Source: Ferruginibacter sp. (lineage in GTDB: Bacteria; Bacteroidota; Bacteroidia; Chitinophagales; Chitinophagaceae). Taken from it: 64,000 nt of DNA. The notes beneath the pieces are model-generated. The model did no database searches. It had not been told where the DNA came from and saw nothing but the letters and a program-made list of their open reading frames with translations. The stretch is taken from positions 364,655 to 428,654 of the forward strand of contig JAQBNH010000003.1 of the NCBI GenBank assembly GCA_028288705.1, in the 5' to 3' direction. Of the stretch, positions 45,306 through 53,456 are shown in pieces; positions within the stretch are counted from its first letter, which is position 1; each line of letters starts with the position of its first letter. Made by a program: the position numbers and the translations under genes.

Positions 45306-45347
45306 TTAAACATTTGTTTGATAATTTCAAACAAATGTTTAATTTTG
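45306..45347 (+). promoter_or_regulatory. TetR operator palindrome overlapping promoter
   Basis: A perfect dyad with 16-base arms (45306-45321 and 45327-45342; core AAACATTTGTTTGA) and a 5-base centre. It covers a good promoter: TTTG (45317-45320), 19 bases, TAATTTTG (45340-45347). The tetR start is 17 bases further on. Repressor binding would block RNA polymerase, giving autoregulation of the efflux operon. Confidence 0.85.
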
Positions 45348-45363
45348 TTCTCCAAATCAGGAA

Positions 45364-45993
45364 ATGGTCTTAACAGAAAAACATCGGCACATATTGTTAA
45401 AAGCAGAGGAACTCTTTGCTGTACGCGGTTTTGACGGGGCTACGGTGCGGGATATTGCCGATGCAGCTGGCGTAAACCTGGCGATGATCTCCTACTATTT
45501 TGGCTCGAAAGAGAAGCTGATGGAAGCGTTATTTCGCGAGCGGATGACGCTCATGCGTATCAGGTTGGAAACCCTGATCATGGATGATAATTATACGCCC
45601 ATCCAGAAAGTGGATATTCTCATTGACGAGTATGTGAATAAAGTGATCCAGCAACAATCCTTCTACAAGATCATGCTTTGCGAACAGGTAATCAACAATA
45701 ATCCACTGGTGTTGAAAATGCTCCGGGAATTAAAATTGAGTTATGCCAATCTTGTTGGCGTGTTAATTGAGGCAGGTCAGAAGCAAAAAATCTTTAAAAA
45801 AGATATTGATGTCATGTTCCTCCTGAATACCATGACAGGAACAGTGACGCAAATGGTGATCAACAAAGAATATTATAAAGAATACAATAATTATAAAAAA
45901 TTGAATGCGGCAGATTTTAATGAGTTACTGAGAACCAAACTCAGCGCCCACGTTAAACTGGTATTCAAAGCAATTTTAGGATATGAACAATAA
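45364..45993 (+). CDS. TetR/AcrR family transcriptional regulator
   Basis: A 209-residue regulator. The N-terminal helix-turn-helix is classical: LKAEELFAVRGFDGATVRDI at about 12-31 followed by AGVNLAMISYYFGSKEKLM. The remaining 150 residues are the helical ligand-binding and dimerisation domain, with VLTEKHRHIL at the start. It is the first gene of a tetR-tolC-emrA-emrB operon; its stop overlaps the tolC start by 11 bases. A long palindrome lies over the promoter just upstream, so it very probably represses this operon and is released by an efflux substrate. The inducer is unknown. Confidence 0.93.
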   Translation: MVLTEKHRHILLKAEELFAVRGFDGATVRDIADAAGVNLAMISYYFGSKEKLMEALFRERMTLMRIRLETLIMDDNYTPIQKVDILIDEYVNKVIQQQSFYKIMLCEQVINNNPLVLKMLRELKLSYANLVGVLIEAGQKQKIFKKDIDVMFLLNTMTGTVTQMVINKEYYKEYNNYKKLNAADFNELLRTKLSAHVKLVFKAILGYEQ

Positions 45994-47299
45994 CTGGAAA
46001 TTTCTGGCCTTTATTTCATTAATGCTGTCTGCCCAGCTACATGTGGCAGCGCAACAATCCCGGAATCTCAGCCTGGAAGAAGCTATAAGCCTCAGTCTGC
46101 AAAACAGCAAAAACCTGCGCATGGCAGATGCGAAGATCATTGAAGCTGTTTCGTTAGTACAGGAGGCCCGCGACAGGCAACTGCCTGATTTTAAATTAAC
46201 CGGAAGTTATTTACGCCTGAACAGCGCGAACGTAGACCTGAAAACAGCGAACGATTCATCCTCAAAAGGAGGCGGCCCAAAAATTTCCCAGGCAGTGTAT
46301 GGCATGGCTAACCTGTCGTTGCCGTTGTATGCCGGCGGCAGGATCAAATACGGAATTGAGTCAGCGAAATATCTGGAACAGGCCACAAGACTTGATGCAG
46401 ATAATGATAAAGAAGCCGTGATATATAACGCCAGCAGTGCTTTTATCAATTTATACAAAGCAAGCCAGGCGGTAGGAATTGTAAAAGAGAACCTGCGCAG
46501 TTCTTTATCCCGCGATAGCAATTTTATTAACCTGGAAAAAAACGGCATCCTCGCAAGGAATGATTTATTAAAAGCGCAATTGCAATCGGCCAATATTGAA
46601 CTTTCCCTACTCGACGCCGAAAATAACTTTAACCTGGCGATGGTGAATATGAACCTGATGCTGGGCCTGCCGGAAAACACGTTATTATCCCCGGATACTT
46701 CCTTTACAAGGCAAGAAATAAACCTGCAGAATTTTTCAGATTACGAAACACTGGCTTTGCAAAAGCGAAAAGATATCCAGGCAACTGCATTCCGAAAAAA
46801 TGCGGCTACCACAGCAATCAAATCTGCACGTGCCGAAGCATATCCTACGATTGCGTTAACGGGAGGTTATGTAGCTGCCTATATTCCAAAACTGCTGACC
46901 ATTACCAATGCGATTAATATTGGTGTGGGCGTTCAATATAACCTTGCCAGCCTTTGGAAGACGAATACAAAATTACAACAGGCAAAAGCACGCCTGTTAC
47001 AGGTTTCAGCCGGGGAAGAGATGTTGAATGATGCGGTCCGGCTTGAAGTGAATAAAGATTACCAGCAATTCCTACTAACGCAAAAGAAAATTGAAGTGTA
47101 CGATAAGGCCGTTGCACAAGCCACAGAAAATTATCGTATCACCAACAATAAATACAACAACAGCCTGGTAACGATCACGGATCTTTTAGAAGCTGATGTT
47201 GCCTTATTACAAGCACGGCTCAACAGCAGTTTTGCAAAAGCAGATGCCGTACTCGCCTACAACAAATTATTGCAATCAACAGGAACCTTATCTAAATAA
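45983..47299 (+). CDS. TolC family outer-membrane efflux protein
   Basis: The outer-membrane channel of a tripartite pump, 438 residues. A signal peptide (FLAFISLMLSAQLHVAAQ) ends at about residue 24. LSLEEAISLSLQNSKNLRMA and a second repeat containing QKRKDIQATAFRKNAATTAI are the duplicated structural repeats of the family; LPLYAGGRIKYGIESAK and VTITDLLEADVALLQARLNS are common TolC motifs. It overlaps the end of tetR by 11 bases and is followed by the emrA-like gene after 25 bases, so it is part of the same operon. Confidence 0.92.
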   Translation: MNNNWKFLAFISLMLSAQLHVAAQQSRNLSLEEAISLSLQNSKNLRMADAKIIEAVSLVQEARDRQLPDFKLTGSYLRLNSANVDLKTANDSSSKGGGPKISQAVYGMANLSLPLYAGGRIKYGIESAKYLEQATRLDADNDKEAVIYNASSAFINLYKASQAVGIVKENLRSSLSRDSNFINLEKNGILARNDLLKAQLQSANIELSLLDAENNFNLAMVNMNLMLGLPENTLLSPDTSFTRQEINLQNFSDYETLALQKRKDIQATAFRKNAATTAIKSARAEAYPTIALTGGYVAAYIPKLLTITNAINIGVGVQYNLASLWKTNTKLQQAKARLLQVSAGEEMLNDAVRLEVNKDYQQFLLTQKKIEVYDKAVAQATENYRITNNKYNNSLVTITDLLEADVALLQARLNSSFAKADAVLAYNKLLQSTGTLSK

Positions 47300-47324
47300 A
47301 TCAACGCAAATACAACATACGTTT

Positions 47325-48431
47325 ATGTCTACAAATACCGCAGCAACTCAAGCCGCAGCACCAAAAAAAAGAAACAAAACTTTCATCATCATCCTGGCGC
47401 TATTTATCATTGGCGGACTTTGGTTTGGCCTCACTAAATATTTCCACGGCCAGCACCATGAAGAAACGGATGATGCGCAGGTGGAAGCCAATATCAGCCC
47501 GGTGATCTCTAAAATTCCAGGCTATATTAAGAAATTGTATGTAACCGATAATCAGTTTGTAAAAAAGGGCGATACGCTGCTGGTCCTGGATGAACGCGAT
47601 TTGCAGATCGTATTATCGCAAACGGAAGCTGCGTTAGGAACGGCGCAGAGTAACTACAGTGCCGCCCAGGCAAATAGCAATGCTGCCAGTAAAAGCATCA
47701 ACTCCACTACTGCAGCAGTAGCAACGGCCAATGCGCAAATTGAAACGGCAAAAGTGAATGTATGGCGCGCCACTCAAGATTTTCAGCGTTATGAAAATTT
47801 AGTAAAAGATCATTCCGTTACGCAACAACAATATGAACAGGCACTCGCTGCGAAGCAATTAGCAGAACGGCAGTTACAAGTATTGATCGACCAGAAAAAC
47901 CAGGCCGCAACACAAACAGGTGTGGTTTCTTCCCAAAGCAATGCAACGGCCCAGCAAATTGGTGTGGCCGGATCGGTGATCAAACAACGGCAGGTGGATG
48001 TTGAAAATGCAAAATTAAACTTGTCATATACTGTCATCACAGCGCATGAATCCGGGCGGGTCTCCAAGATTCCAGTACAGGAAGGACAATATTTACAAGC
48101 AGGCCAGTCTTTATTTAGTATCGTATTGAACAGCGACAAATGGGTGGTAGCAAATTTTAAAGAAACGCAGTACAACAAAATGCGTGAGGGACAAAAAGTG
48201 ACAGTTCATGCAGATGCATTTCCAAAGCATGATTTTGAAGCAATCCTGAGTTCTTTCTCTCCTGCTACGGGTGCAAAATTCGCTTTACTTCCCCCGGATA
48301 ATGCGAGTGGCAACTTTGTAAAAGTGGTGCAGCGTCTCCCTGTGAAAATTGATTTCATCAATAAAAATGATTCGCTGATTCAAAAACTTCGCCCGGGCAT
48401 GAACGTCTTTGTAGATGTCCATCTCGATTAA
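47325..48431 (+). CDS. HlyD/EmrA family membrane fusion protein
   Basis: The periplasmic adaptor of the pump, 368 residues. One N-terminal membrane helix (FIIILALFIIGGLWFGLT) is followed by EETDDAQVEANISPVISKIP, then the lipoyl-like half motif YIKKLYVTDNQFVKKGDTLL, a long alanine- and glutamine-rich coiled coil (about 85-210), and VITAHESGRVSKIPVQEGQY with the second lipoyl half. The C-terminal part forms the beta-barrel. ATG at 47325 (MSTNTAATQAAA) is preferred; a longer frame would overlap the tolC gene. It pairs with the MFS transporter encoded 46 bases downstream. Confidence 0.93.
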   Translation: MSTNTAATQAAAPKKRNKTFIIILALFIIGGLWFGLTKYFHGQHHEETDDAQVEANISPVISKIPGYIKKLYVTDNQFVKKGDTLLVLDERDLQIVLSQTEAALGTAQSNYSAAQANSNAASKSINSTTAAVATANAQIETAKVNVWRATQDFQRYENLVKDHSVTQQQYEQALAAKQLAERQLQVLIDQKNQAATQTGVVSSQSNATAQQIGVAGSVIKQRQVDVENAKLNLSYTVITAHESGRVSKIPVQEGQYLQAGQSLFSIVLNSDKWVVANFKETQYNKMREGQKVTVHADAFPKHDFEAILSSFSPATGAKFALLPPDNASGNFVKVVQRLPVKIDFINKNDSLIQKLRPGMNVFVDVHLD

Positions 48432-48477
48432 GCAACCCTCACCTATGCCGGATCTCCGGCCTAGCAAATAACTTGAT

Positions 48478-50058
48478 ATGTTACAACAGGACTCCCTGGT
48501 TGAATATGGCGCGAGGCGTGCGATCATTACGGTGACGGCGATCCTTTGTGCGCTGCTGGAAATCGTAGATACAACCATCGTGAATGTTGCGCTGAATGAA
48601 ATGCGCGGCAACCTCGGTGCAACTTTAACGGAAGTTGCCTGGGTGATCACCGCATATGCGATCGGCAACGTGATCATCGTTCCTATGACGAGCTGGTTAT
48701 CACAACAATTCGGCAGGCGCAATTACTATGCAGCCTCCGTGATTCTTTTTACGGTTTGTTCTTTTGCCTGCGGAAATGCCAACGGTATCTGGGAACTTGT
48801 CTTCTTTCGTTTCCTTCAGGGAATCGGCGGTGGCGCATTGTTAGTAACCTCACAAACCATCATCACTGAATCTTACCCGCCGGAAAAAAGAAGCATGGCA
48901 CAGGCGATCTACGGTTTAGGTGTGATCATTGGCCCAACGCTCGGCCCGCCACTGGGCGGTTATATCGTAGATAATTTTAGCTGGCCCTATATTTTTTACA
49001 TCAATATCCCGATCGGTGTTATCGCGACCTTACTAACCTTGCAGTTTGTACGCAGTCCGAAATACGCAGAGAAAAAAGCACTGCATGAAGTGGATTGGCT
49101 GGGCATTGCCTTGCTGGCGATTACGGTTGGGTCATTGCAATACGTGTTGGAACGCGGCCACGAAGACGACTGGCTGAACAGCAACGTGATCATTGCGCTG
49201 ATCGTTTCTTCGATCCTGGGTTTATTCTTCTTTATCTGGCGCGAACTCACGTATAAATTCCCCATTGTTGAACTGCGTGTTCTAAAAAATGGCAACCTCC
49301 GCGTAGGAACCATTCTCTCTTTTATTATGGGTTTCGGGCTTTACGGCTCAACGTTTATCATTCCGCTGTATACCCAAAGTACACTGGGCTGGACGGCGCA
49401 GCAATCGGGCGCTTTAATGATCCCGGCGGCGTTGACAACAGCAGTGATGATGCCACTGATCGGAAAATTATTGCAACGCGGCGTTCCCCAGCAATACCTT
49501 GTTTCCGCGGGCATGCTGATTTTTTTCGTGTACAGTTTCTGGGGTTATAAAATAATTTCGCCAGACACCGGTGCAGATGCCTTCTTCTGGATGTTGATCG
49601 CACGCGGTATCGGACTTGGTTTATTATTTATCCCGATCACCGCCTTGTCCTTATCTACCTTATCAGGCAAACAAATTGGAGAAGGTGCATCGTTTACCGG
49701 GATGATGCGCCAGCTTGGTGGATCCTTTGGCGTGGCCGCGATCTCCACATTTCTATCGCGGCAAAACATGGTGCATCGCAGTGCGTTAGTAACACACCTG
49801 GATGTGAATGATGCAGCTGTTCAGCAACGGGTGATCGCGATGCAGCATTCCTTTATGAGTAAGGGCATGACAGCGGACGTGGCATTACAATCTGCCTACA
49901 AAGCGATTGATTTCAGCGTCACAAAACAGGCTTCAGTACTCTCCTACATGGACGTCTTTTTATATATCGGGCTGATGTTTTTGATTTGTATTCCGTTTGT
50001 ATTAATGGTAAGAGGCAACAAAGGGAAGAAAGTAGATATTGGTGAAGCGATGCACTAA
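48478..50058 (+). CDS. DHA2 family MFS drug transporter (EmrB-like)
   Basis: A 526-residue inner-membrane proton-driven exporter, with about 14 helices as in the DHA2 group. The signature ILCALLEIVDTTIVNVALNE lies in helix 1, and FGRRNYYAASVILFTVCSFA, FRFLQGIGGGALLVTSQTII and YGLGVIIGPTLGPPLGGYIV contain motifs A, B and C. It is last in the tetR-tolC-emrA-emrB operon and would, with the fusion protein and TolC channel, pump drugs or fatty-acid-like compounds straight out of the cell. Its stop lies directly against that of the convergent M23 gene. Confidence 0.95.
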   Translation: MLQQDSLVEYGARRAIITVTAILCALLEIVDTTIVNVALNEMRGNLGATLTEVAWVITAYAIGNVIIVPMTSWLSQQFGRRNYYAASVILFTVCSFACGNANGIWELVFFRFLQGIGGGALLVTSQTIITESYPPEKRSMAQAIYGLGVIIGPTLGPPLGGYIVDNFSWPYIFYINIPIGVIATLLTLQFVRSPKYAEKKALHEVDWLGIALLAITVGSLQYVLERGHEDDWLNSNVIIALIVSSILGLFFFIWRELTYKFPIVELRVLKNGNLRVGTILSFIMGFGLYGSTFIIPLYTQSTLGWTAQQSGALMIPAALTTAVMMPLIGKLLQRGVPQQYLVSAGMLIFFVYSFWGYKIISPDTGADAFFWMLIARGIGLGLLFIPITALSLSTLSGKQIGEGASFTGMMRQLGGSFGVAAISTFLSRQNMVHRSALVTHLDVNDAAVQQRVIAMQHSFMSKGMTADVALQSAYKAIDFSVTKQASVLSYMDVFLYIGLMFLICIPFVLMVRGNKGKKVDIGEAMH

Positions 50059-50673
50059 TCAGTTGGTTGGATTGGTATATTTTTTCCAGGAGCGCAGGTA
50101 TTTAATTCCGGCTGAAGTTTGAAAACGAGTCGGCACCTGTTGCCAGTTTCCGCTGCGGTCATTGCGCCATACAAGGAAGTGAAGATGGGGTACGGCGGCA
50201 TAACCTGTTTTCCCACTGAGCCCGATCAATTGGCCTTTTTTGATACTGTCGCCAACCTTAACCAGGGCGCCGTCTTTTTGTAAATGCCAGTAGCCGGCCT
50301 TTGATTCATCGGAATGCTGGATAACGATATTGTTACCGAAAGGGCGATATTTTTTATTGAGCCCGCCACGGTCGCCATCTTCTTTCGCGCGCAGTACAAC
50401 GCCATCGCGGGCAGCAAAAATTTTTGTTCCGCGTCTCATGTTGAAATCAAGCGCGGCACGCTCGCGGTGAGAGAAATGACTAAAATAACCCTGGAGCACA
50501 CGAAATTTTTTTCCGGCTTCAAAAGGAAGGGCATATACATAACTCGTATCATCTTTAATAATACCCTGCTGCAACAATTTTACTTCTTTCCGGAGGGGAT
50601 TTTTACTGCTGTAGCATCCGGAGAAAACAAGCAGCATGCAAAAGGATATGGAAAAATATTTCAGGAAGTTCAT
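50059..50673 (-). CDS. M23 family metallopeptidase, lipoprotein
   Basis: A 204-residue LytM-type endopeptidase. The signal peptide ends in a lipobox (FCMLLVFSGCYSSK, cysteine about residue 19). The catalytic domain has the first zinc ligands in the region SHFSHRERAALDFNMRRG, and the closing HLHF motif in VPHLHFLVWRNDRSGNW; DGVVLRAKEDGDRGG and NNIVIQHSDESK are other family landmarks, so the enzyme looks active and probably cuts peptidoglycan cross-links. ATG at 50673 is chosen since the upstream in-frame start would bury the signal. It runs convergent to the efflux operon. Confidence 0.88.
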   Translation of the reverse strand: MNFLKYFSISFCMLLVFSGCYSSKNPLRKEVKLLQQGIIKDDTSYVYALPFEAGKKFRVLQGYFSHFSHRERAALDFNMRRGTKIFAARDGVVLRAKEDGDRGGLNKKYRPFGNNIVIQHSDESKAGYWHLQKDGALVKVGDSIKKGQLIGLSGKTGYAAVPHLHFLVWRNDRSGNWQQVPTRFQTSAGIKYLRSWKKYTNPTN

Positions 50674-50760
50674 CTGCAAATTAACGATCGAATGTTGAAA
50701 GGGGATGTTAGCGAAAAAATAAAACCACAACCCCTTCATTGAATGTTATAACTTTAAATT

Positions 50761-51417
50761 ATGAAGATCAATCCCATCATTACGGGTGCAACGGGCATGG
50801 TTGGTGAAGGCGTTTTACACGAATGTCTTTCGCATCCTGATGTCGGGAAGATCCTGGTCATTAACCGTAAACCCTGTGGCGTAAGCCATCCAAGGCTTAC
50901 AGAGATCATTCATGATAATTTTTTCGACCTTTCACCGGTAAAAATGCAATTAGCCGGCTACGATAGTTGCCTTTTCTGTCTCGGTGTTTCATCTGTTGGA
51001 AAAAACGAAGCTGAATTTACCCGCTTCACGTATGATCTTACCATGCATTTCGCCAAAACAGTTTTAGAGGTAAACCCCGGAATGAGTTTTTGTTATATCT
51101 CCGGTTCCGGCACAAATGCGCAAGGAAAAATGATGTGGGCCAGGGTAAAAGGTAAAACAGAAAATGACCTGATGGCACTCCCTTTTAAAGCAGTTTATGC
51201 GTTCAGGCCGGGTTTTATGAAACCTACCGCAGGTTTAAAAAATACACTTTCAGCTTACAAATATTTCGGTTGGCTGTTCCCGTTATTACAGACTTTTTTT
51301 TCAGGTTACGTGTCTACACTGGCGCAACTCGGGCAAGCTATGATCCGCGCTGCCGCTGAAGGTTATCCGAAAACCGTATTGGAAGTAAAAGATATCGTAG
51401 CATTAGCAAACAAATAA
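50761..51417 (+). CDS. NAD(P)-binding SDR-like protein (HTATIP2/YbjT type)
   Basis: A 218-residue atypical short-chain dehydrogenase. The dinucleotide motif PIITGATGMVGEGVLHECLS opens the protein, with LVINRKPCGVSHPRL as the second strand; YDSCLFCLGVSSVGKNEAEF and CYISGSGTNAQGKMMWARVK follow. The YxxxK pair of classical SDRs is replaced by an Arg/Lys region (WARVKGKTEN), as in atypical members, so it may bind a cofactor without a dehydrogenase role. It lies 13 bases upstream of the DinB gene, a probable two-gene unit. Function unknown. Confidence 0.82.
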   Translation: MKINPIITGATGMVGEGVLHECLSHPDVGKILVINRKPCGVSHPRLTEIIHDNFFDLSPVKMQLAGYDSCLFCLGVSSVGKNEAEFTRFTYDLTMHFAKTVLEVNPGMSFCYISGSGTNAQGKMMWARVKGKTENDLMALPFKAVYAFRPGFMKPTAGLKNTLSAYKYFGWLFPLLQTFFSGYVSTLAQLGQAMIRAAAEGYPKTVLEVKDIVALANK

Positions 51418-51430
51418 AAACAAATCAAAT

Positions 51431-51889
51431 ATGCAACCCCAAGTACAAATGATAAGGCAGACACGCAACTGGTTAATGACGCTGATCAAAGACCTTACGA
51501 TCGAACAACTGAATGAGATCCCCAAAGGATTCAACAATAATATCATCTGGAATATGGCGCATCTTATCGCCGCACAACAGGGCGTTTGTTATTTAAGAGC
51601 TGGGTTAACAACAACCGTTGACGATGCTTTTTTCCAGGAATTTAAACCGGGCACCAGGCCTGAAAGAACAATCGGGGCAGATGAAGCGGCCGTGATAAAA
51701 ACGATGTTGTTTAGTACACTCGATCAGTTGGATCTCGACCTGCAAAAAAATATGTTCAAAAACTACACTGGCTGGGAAACGAATTACGGGGTTGGCATGC
51801 ATAACATTAACGATGCATTGAACTTCGTCCCCTTTCACGAAGGACTGCATCTGGGTTACGTGATGGCACTGAAAAGGCTCATCCACTAA
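51431..51889 (+). CDS. DinB family protein
   Basis: A 152-residue four-helix-bundle protein of the DinB/YfiT metalloenzyme superfamily. The first metal histidine is in IWNMAHLIAAQQGVCYLR around residue 45 and the others in FHEGLHLGYVMALKRL at the C-terminus, the usual triad. Members include thiol-dependent transferases, such as bacillithiol or mycothiol enzymes, but many have no known activity. It begins 13 bases after an SDR-like gene, and its stop is directly next to the stop of the convergent trxA. Cytoplasmic. Confidence 0.87.
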   Translation: MQPQVQMIRQTRNWLMTLIKDLTIEQLNEIPKGFNNNIIWNMAHLIAAQQGVCYLRAGLTTTVDDAFFQEFKPGTRPERTIGADEAAVIKTMLFSTLDQLDLDLQKNMFKNYTGWETNYGVGMHNINDALNFVPFHEGLHLGYVMALKRLIH

Positions 51890-52180
51890 TTACAACGGAA
51901 GCTGCCTGGCGATTTCATTGGCGGGCGTGACGCCGGAATTGCGCCAGATAATTTTTCCCTGTTGGAAGATGATCAGCGTGGGCACGGATTGTATGCCATA
52001 CTTTTGAGCGTAAGCAGGATTCTTATCGATATCCATTTTCAAGACGATCGCCTTGTCGCCAACTTTGGCTTTCAGATCTTTTAAGATCGGCGGCATCATT
52101 TTGCATGGCCCGCACCACTCTGCAAAAAAATCCACCACAACCGGCTTGTCTGCATTGATGTATTGATCAAAATTTGTCAT
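51890..52180 (-). CDS. trxA: Thioredoxin
   Basis: A small thioredoxin of 96 residues. The active-site motif WCGPCK is within VVDFFAEWCGPCKMMPPILK near residues 20-30, and the cis-proline is in YGIQSVPTLIIFQQGKIIWR. It reduces protein disulfides in the cytoplasm using thioredoxin reductase. There is no signal peptide. At 96 residues it is slightly shorter than E. coli TrxA (about 108) because the first strand and last helix are trimmed. It is monocistronic, convergent with the DinB gene, and followed upstream by the beta-helix protein gene on the same strand. Confidence 0.93.
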   Translation of the reverse strand: MTNFDQYINADKPVVVDFFAEWCGPCKMMPPILKDLKAKVGDKAIVLKMDIDKNPAYAQKYGIQSVPTLIIFQQGKIIWRNSGVTPANEIARQLPL

Positions 52181-52213
52181 GACTTTTTTACTTCAATAAA
52201 CACACCAAAACGA

Positions 52214-53293
52214 TCATTTAATATGGTCACCGATCAAACTTAAAAATTTCTTTCCTCCTACCCCGGAAACTTTATTGCCTACCCAATTTCCGGGTCGGCC
52301 CGTAAGTTTCGTACTATGGTTTGTGATGCCATTGCGATTGGCGCCTTCGATCGTATTATTCAAACAATTCACTTTAAGGGGTGCGCCATCCAATCCCTTT
52401 TTCTCAATAGAAATCGCATCAAGCATCAATCCCTTAGCGGTTTGTTTCAAACTGTTGTTTTCAATCGTATGAGTGCTGTACCCAAACACCTGGATACCGG
52501 AGCCATAGCCATTCTCAATCAAATTCCCCCTAATTTCCCCAAAACTATTACTCCCAATTAAAATTCCCGTTCGTTGCGAGGGAAGATTTGATTTCCCGTA
52601 GTTCAGAATTTTGTTGTTATATACCTGGTATCCCTGCGCGTTACACAATTGAATGGCGTCGCCGGATAGCTCTTCCAGCAGGTTTTCATAAATCCGGATA
52701 TCTTCAAAATGGGCAGAACTTTCCACCGTATAAATGGAGCTGTTGCCGAGGTACATTCCTTCCGACCGGCCTTTTTCAGCCGGATTATCCAGGTCATGGA
52801 TCCAGTTATGGTGAATCCTTATGCGACGCATCGTGCGGCCCGTATCAGGATTTCCGTAAATACCCACTTGTGTATGCGTGATCTCCACGTTTTTGATTTC
52901 GTAATCGGTGCTGTTGCCTACTGTGAGCCCCAGGCTGATATATGTCACTTCCTTCGGACCAAACACAATTCCATAACGGATTGTGGAATCACCACCACCA
53001 TCAATAACAAAATGAGAACTGTTGTAAAATATTGCCGCATAATTGTTCGCTGTTCCAACCCTGCTGCGGCCATTCTTATTCATAAAAACCACCGGACTGT
53101 CGGTAGTGCCGTTTATGTTCTCCAGGTTCCAATATGCGTAATTGCCCCTGAGAATGATCGTATCGCCGGGCCGTATTTTTGGCAAACGCGGTTTATACCA
53201 GCCGCCATCAGGATTTTTGGGAATGTTGATTTGTCGAGCAGAAACCAGGAGGCTGCCCGTGACAAAAAGCAACAGGAAATAACATCTTATCAT
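52214..53293 (-). CDS. Exported right-handed parallel beta-helix protein
   Basis: A 359-residue exported protein. The signal peptide (CYFLLLFVTGSLLVSARQ) ends near residue 20. From about residue 40 it shows repeated short beta strands rich in Asn and Gly, with segments such as DTIILRGNYAYWNLENINGT, NSSIYTVESSAHFEDIRIYE and GEIRGNLIENGYGSGIQVFG, as in pectate-lyase-like beta-helices and NosD-type repeats. Such folds occur in polysaccharide lyases and binding proteins. No catalytic residues can be assigned with confidence, and there is no type IX sorting domain. It lies 33 bases upstream of trxA. Confidence 0.8.
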   Translation of the reverse strand: MIRCYFLLLFVTGSLLVSARQINIPKNPDGGWYKPRLPKIRPGDTIILRGNYAYWNLENINGTTDSPVVFMNKNGRSRVGTANNYAAIFYNSSHFVIDGGGDSTIRYGIVFGPKEVTYISLGLTVGNSTDYEIKNVEITHTQVGIYGNPDTGRTMRRIRIHHNWIHDLDNPAEKGRSEGMYLGNSSIYTVESSAHFEDIRIYENLLEELSGDAIQLCNAQGYQVYNNKILNYGKSNLPSQRTGILIGSNSFGEIRGNLIENGYGSGIQVFGYSTHTIENNSLKQTAKGLMLDAISIEKKGLDGAPLKVNCLNNTIEGANRNGITNHSTKLTGRPGNWVGNKVSGVGGKKFLSLIGDHIK

Positions 53294-53456
53294 CTTCAGT
53301 TGTTTTACAAATAAGCCGCGTCAAGATAGAAAAAATTATCAACGAACTATAGGATTTGATAACGGACGCCGCACGAATCGCAGTTTGATCTCGCCGCTAA
53401 ATCCCGTTTGCCCGGATGCTGATTTTTATGGATATTTGCGAAATCTAAAACTGAAA

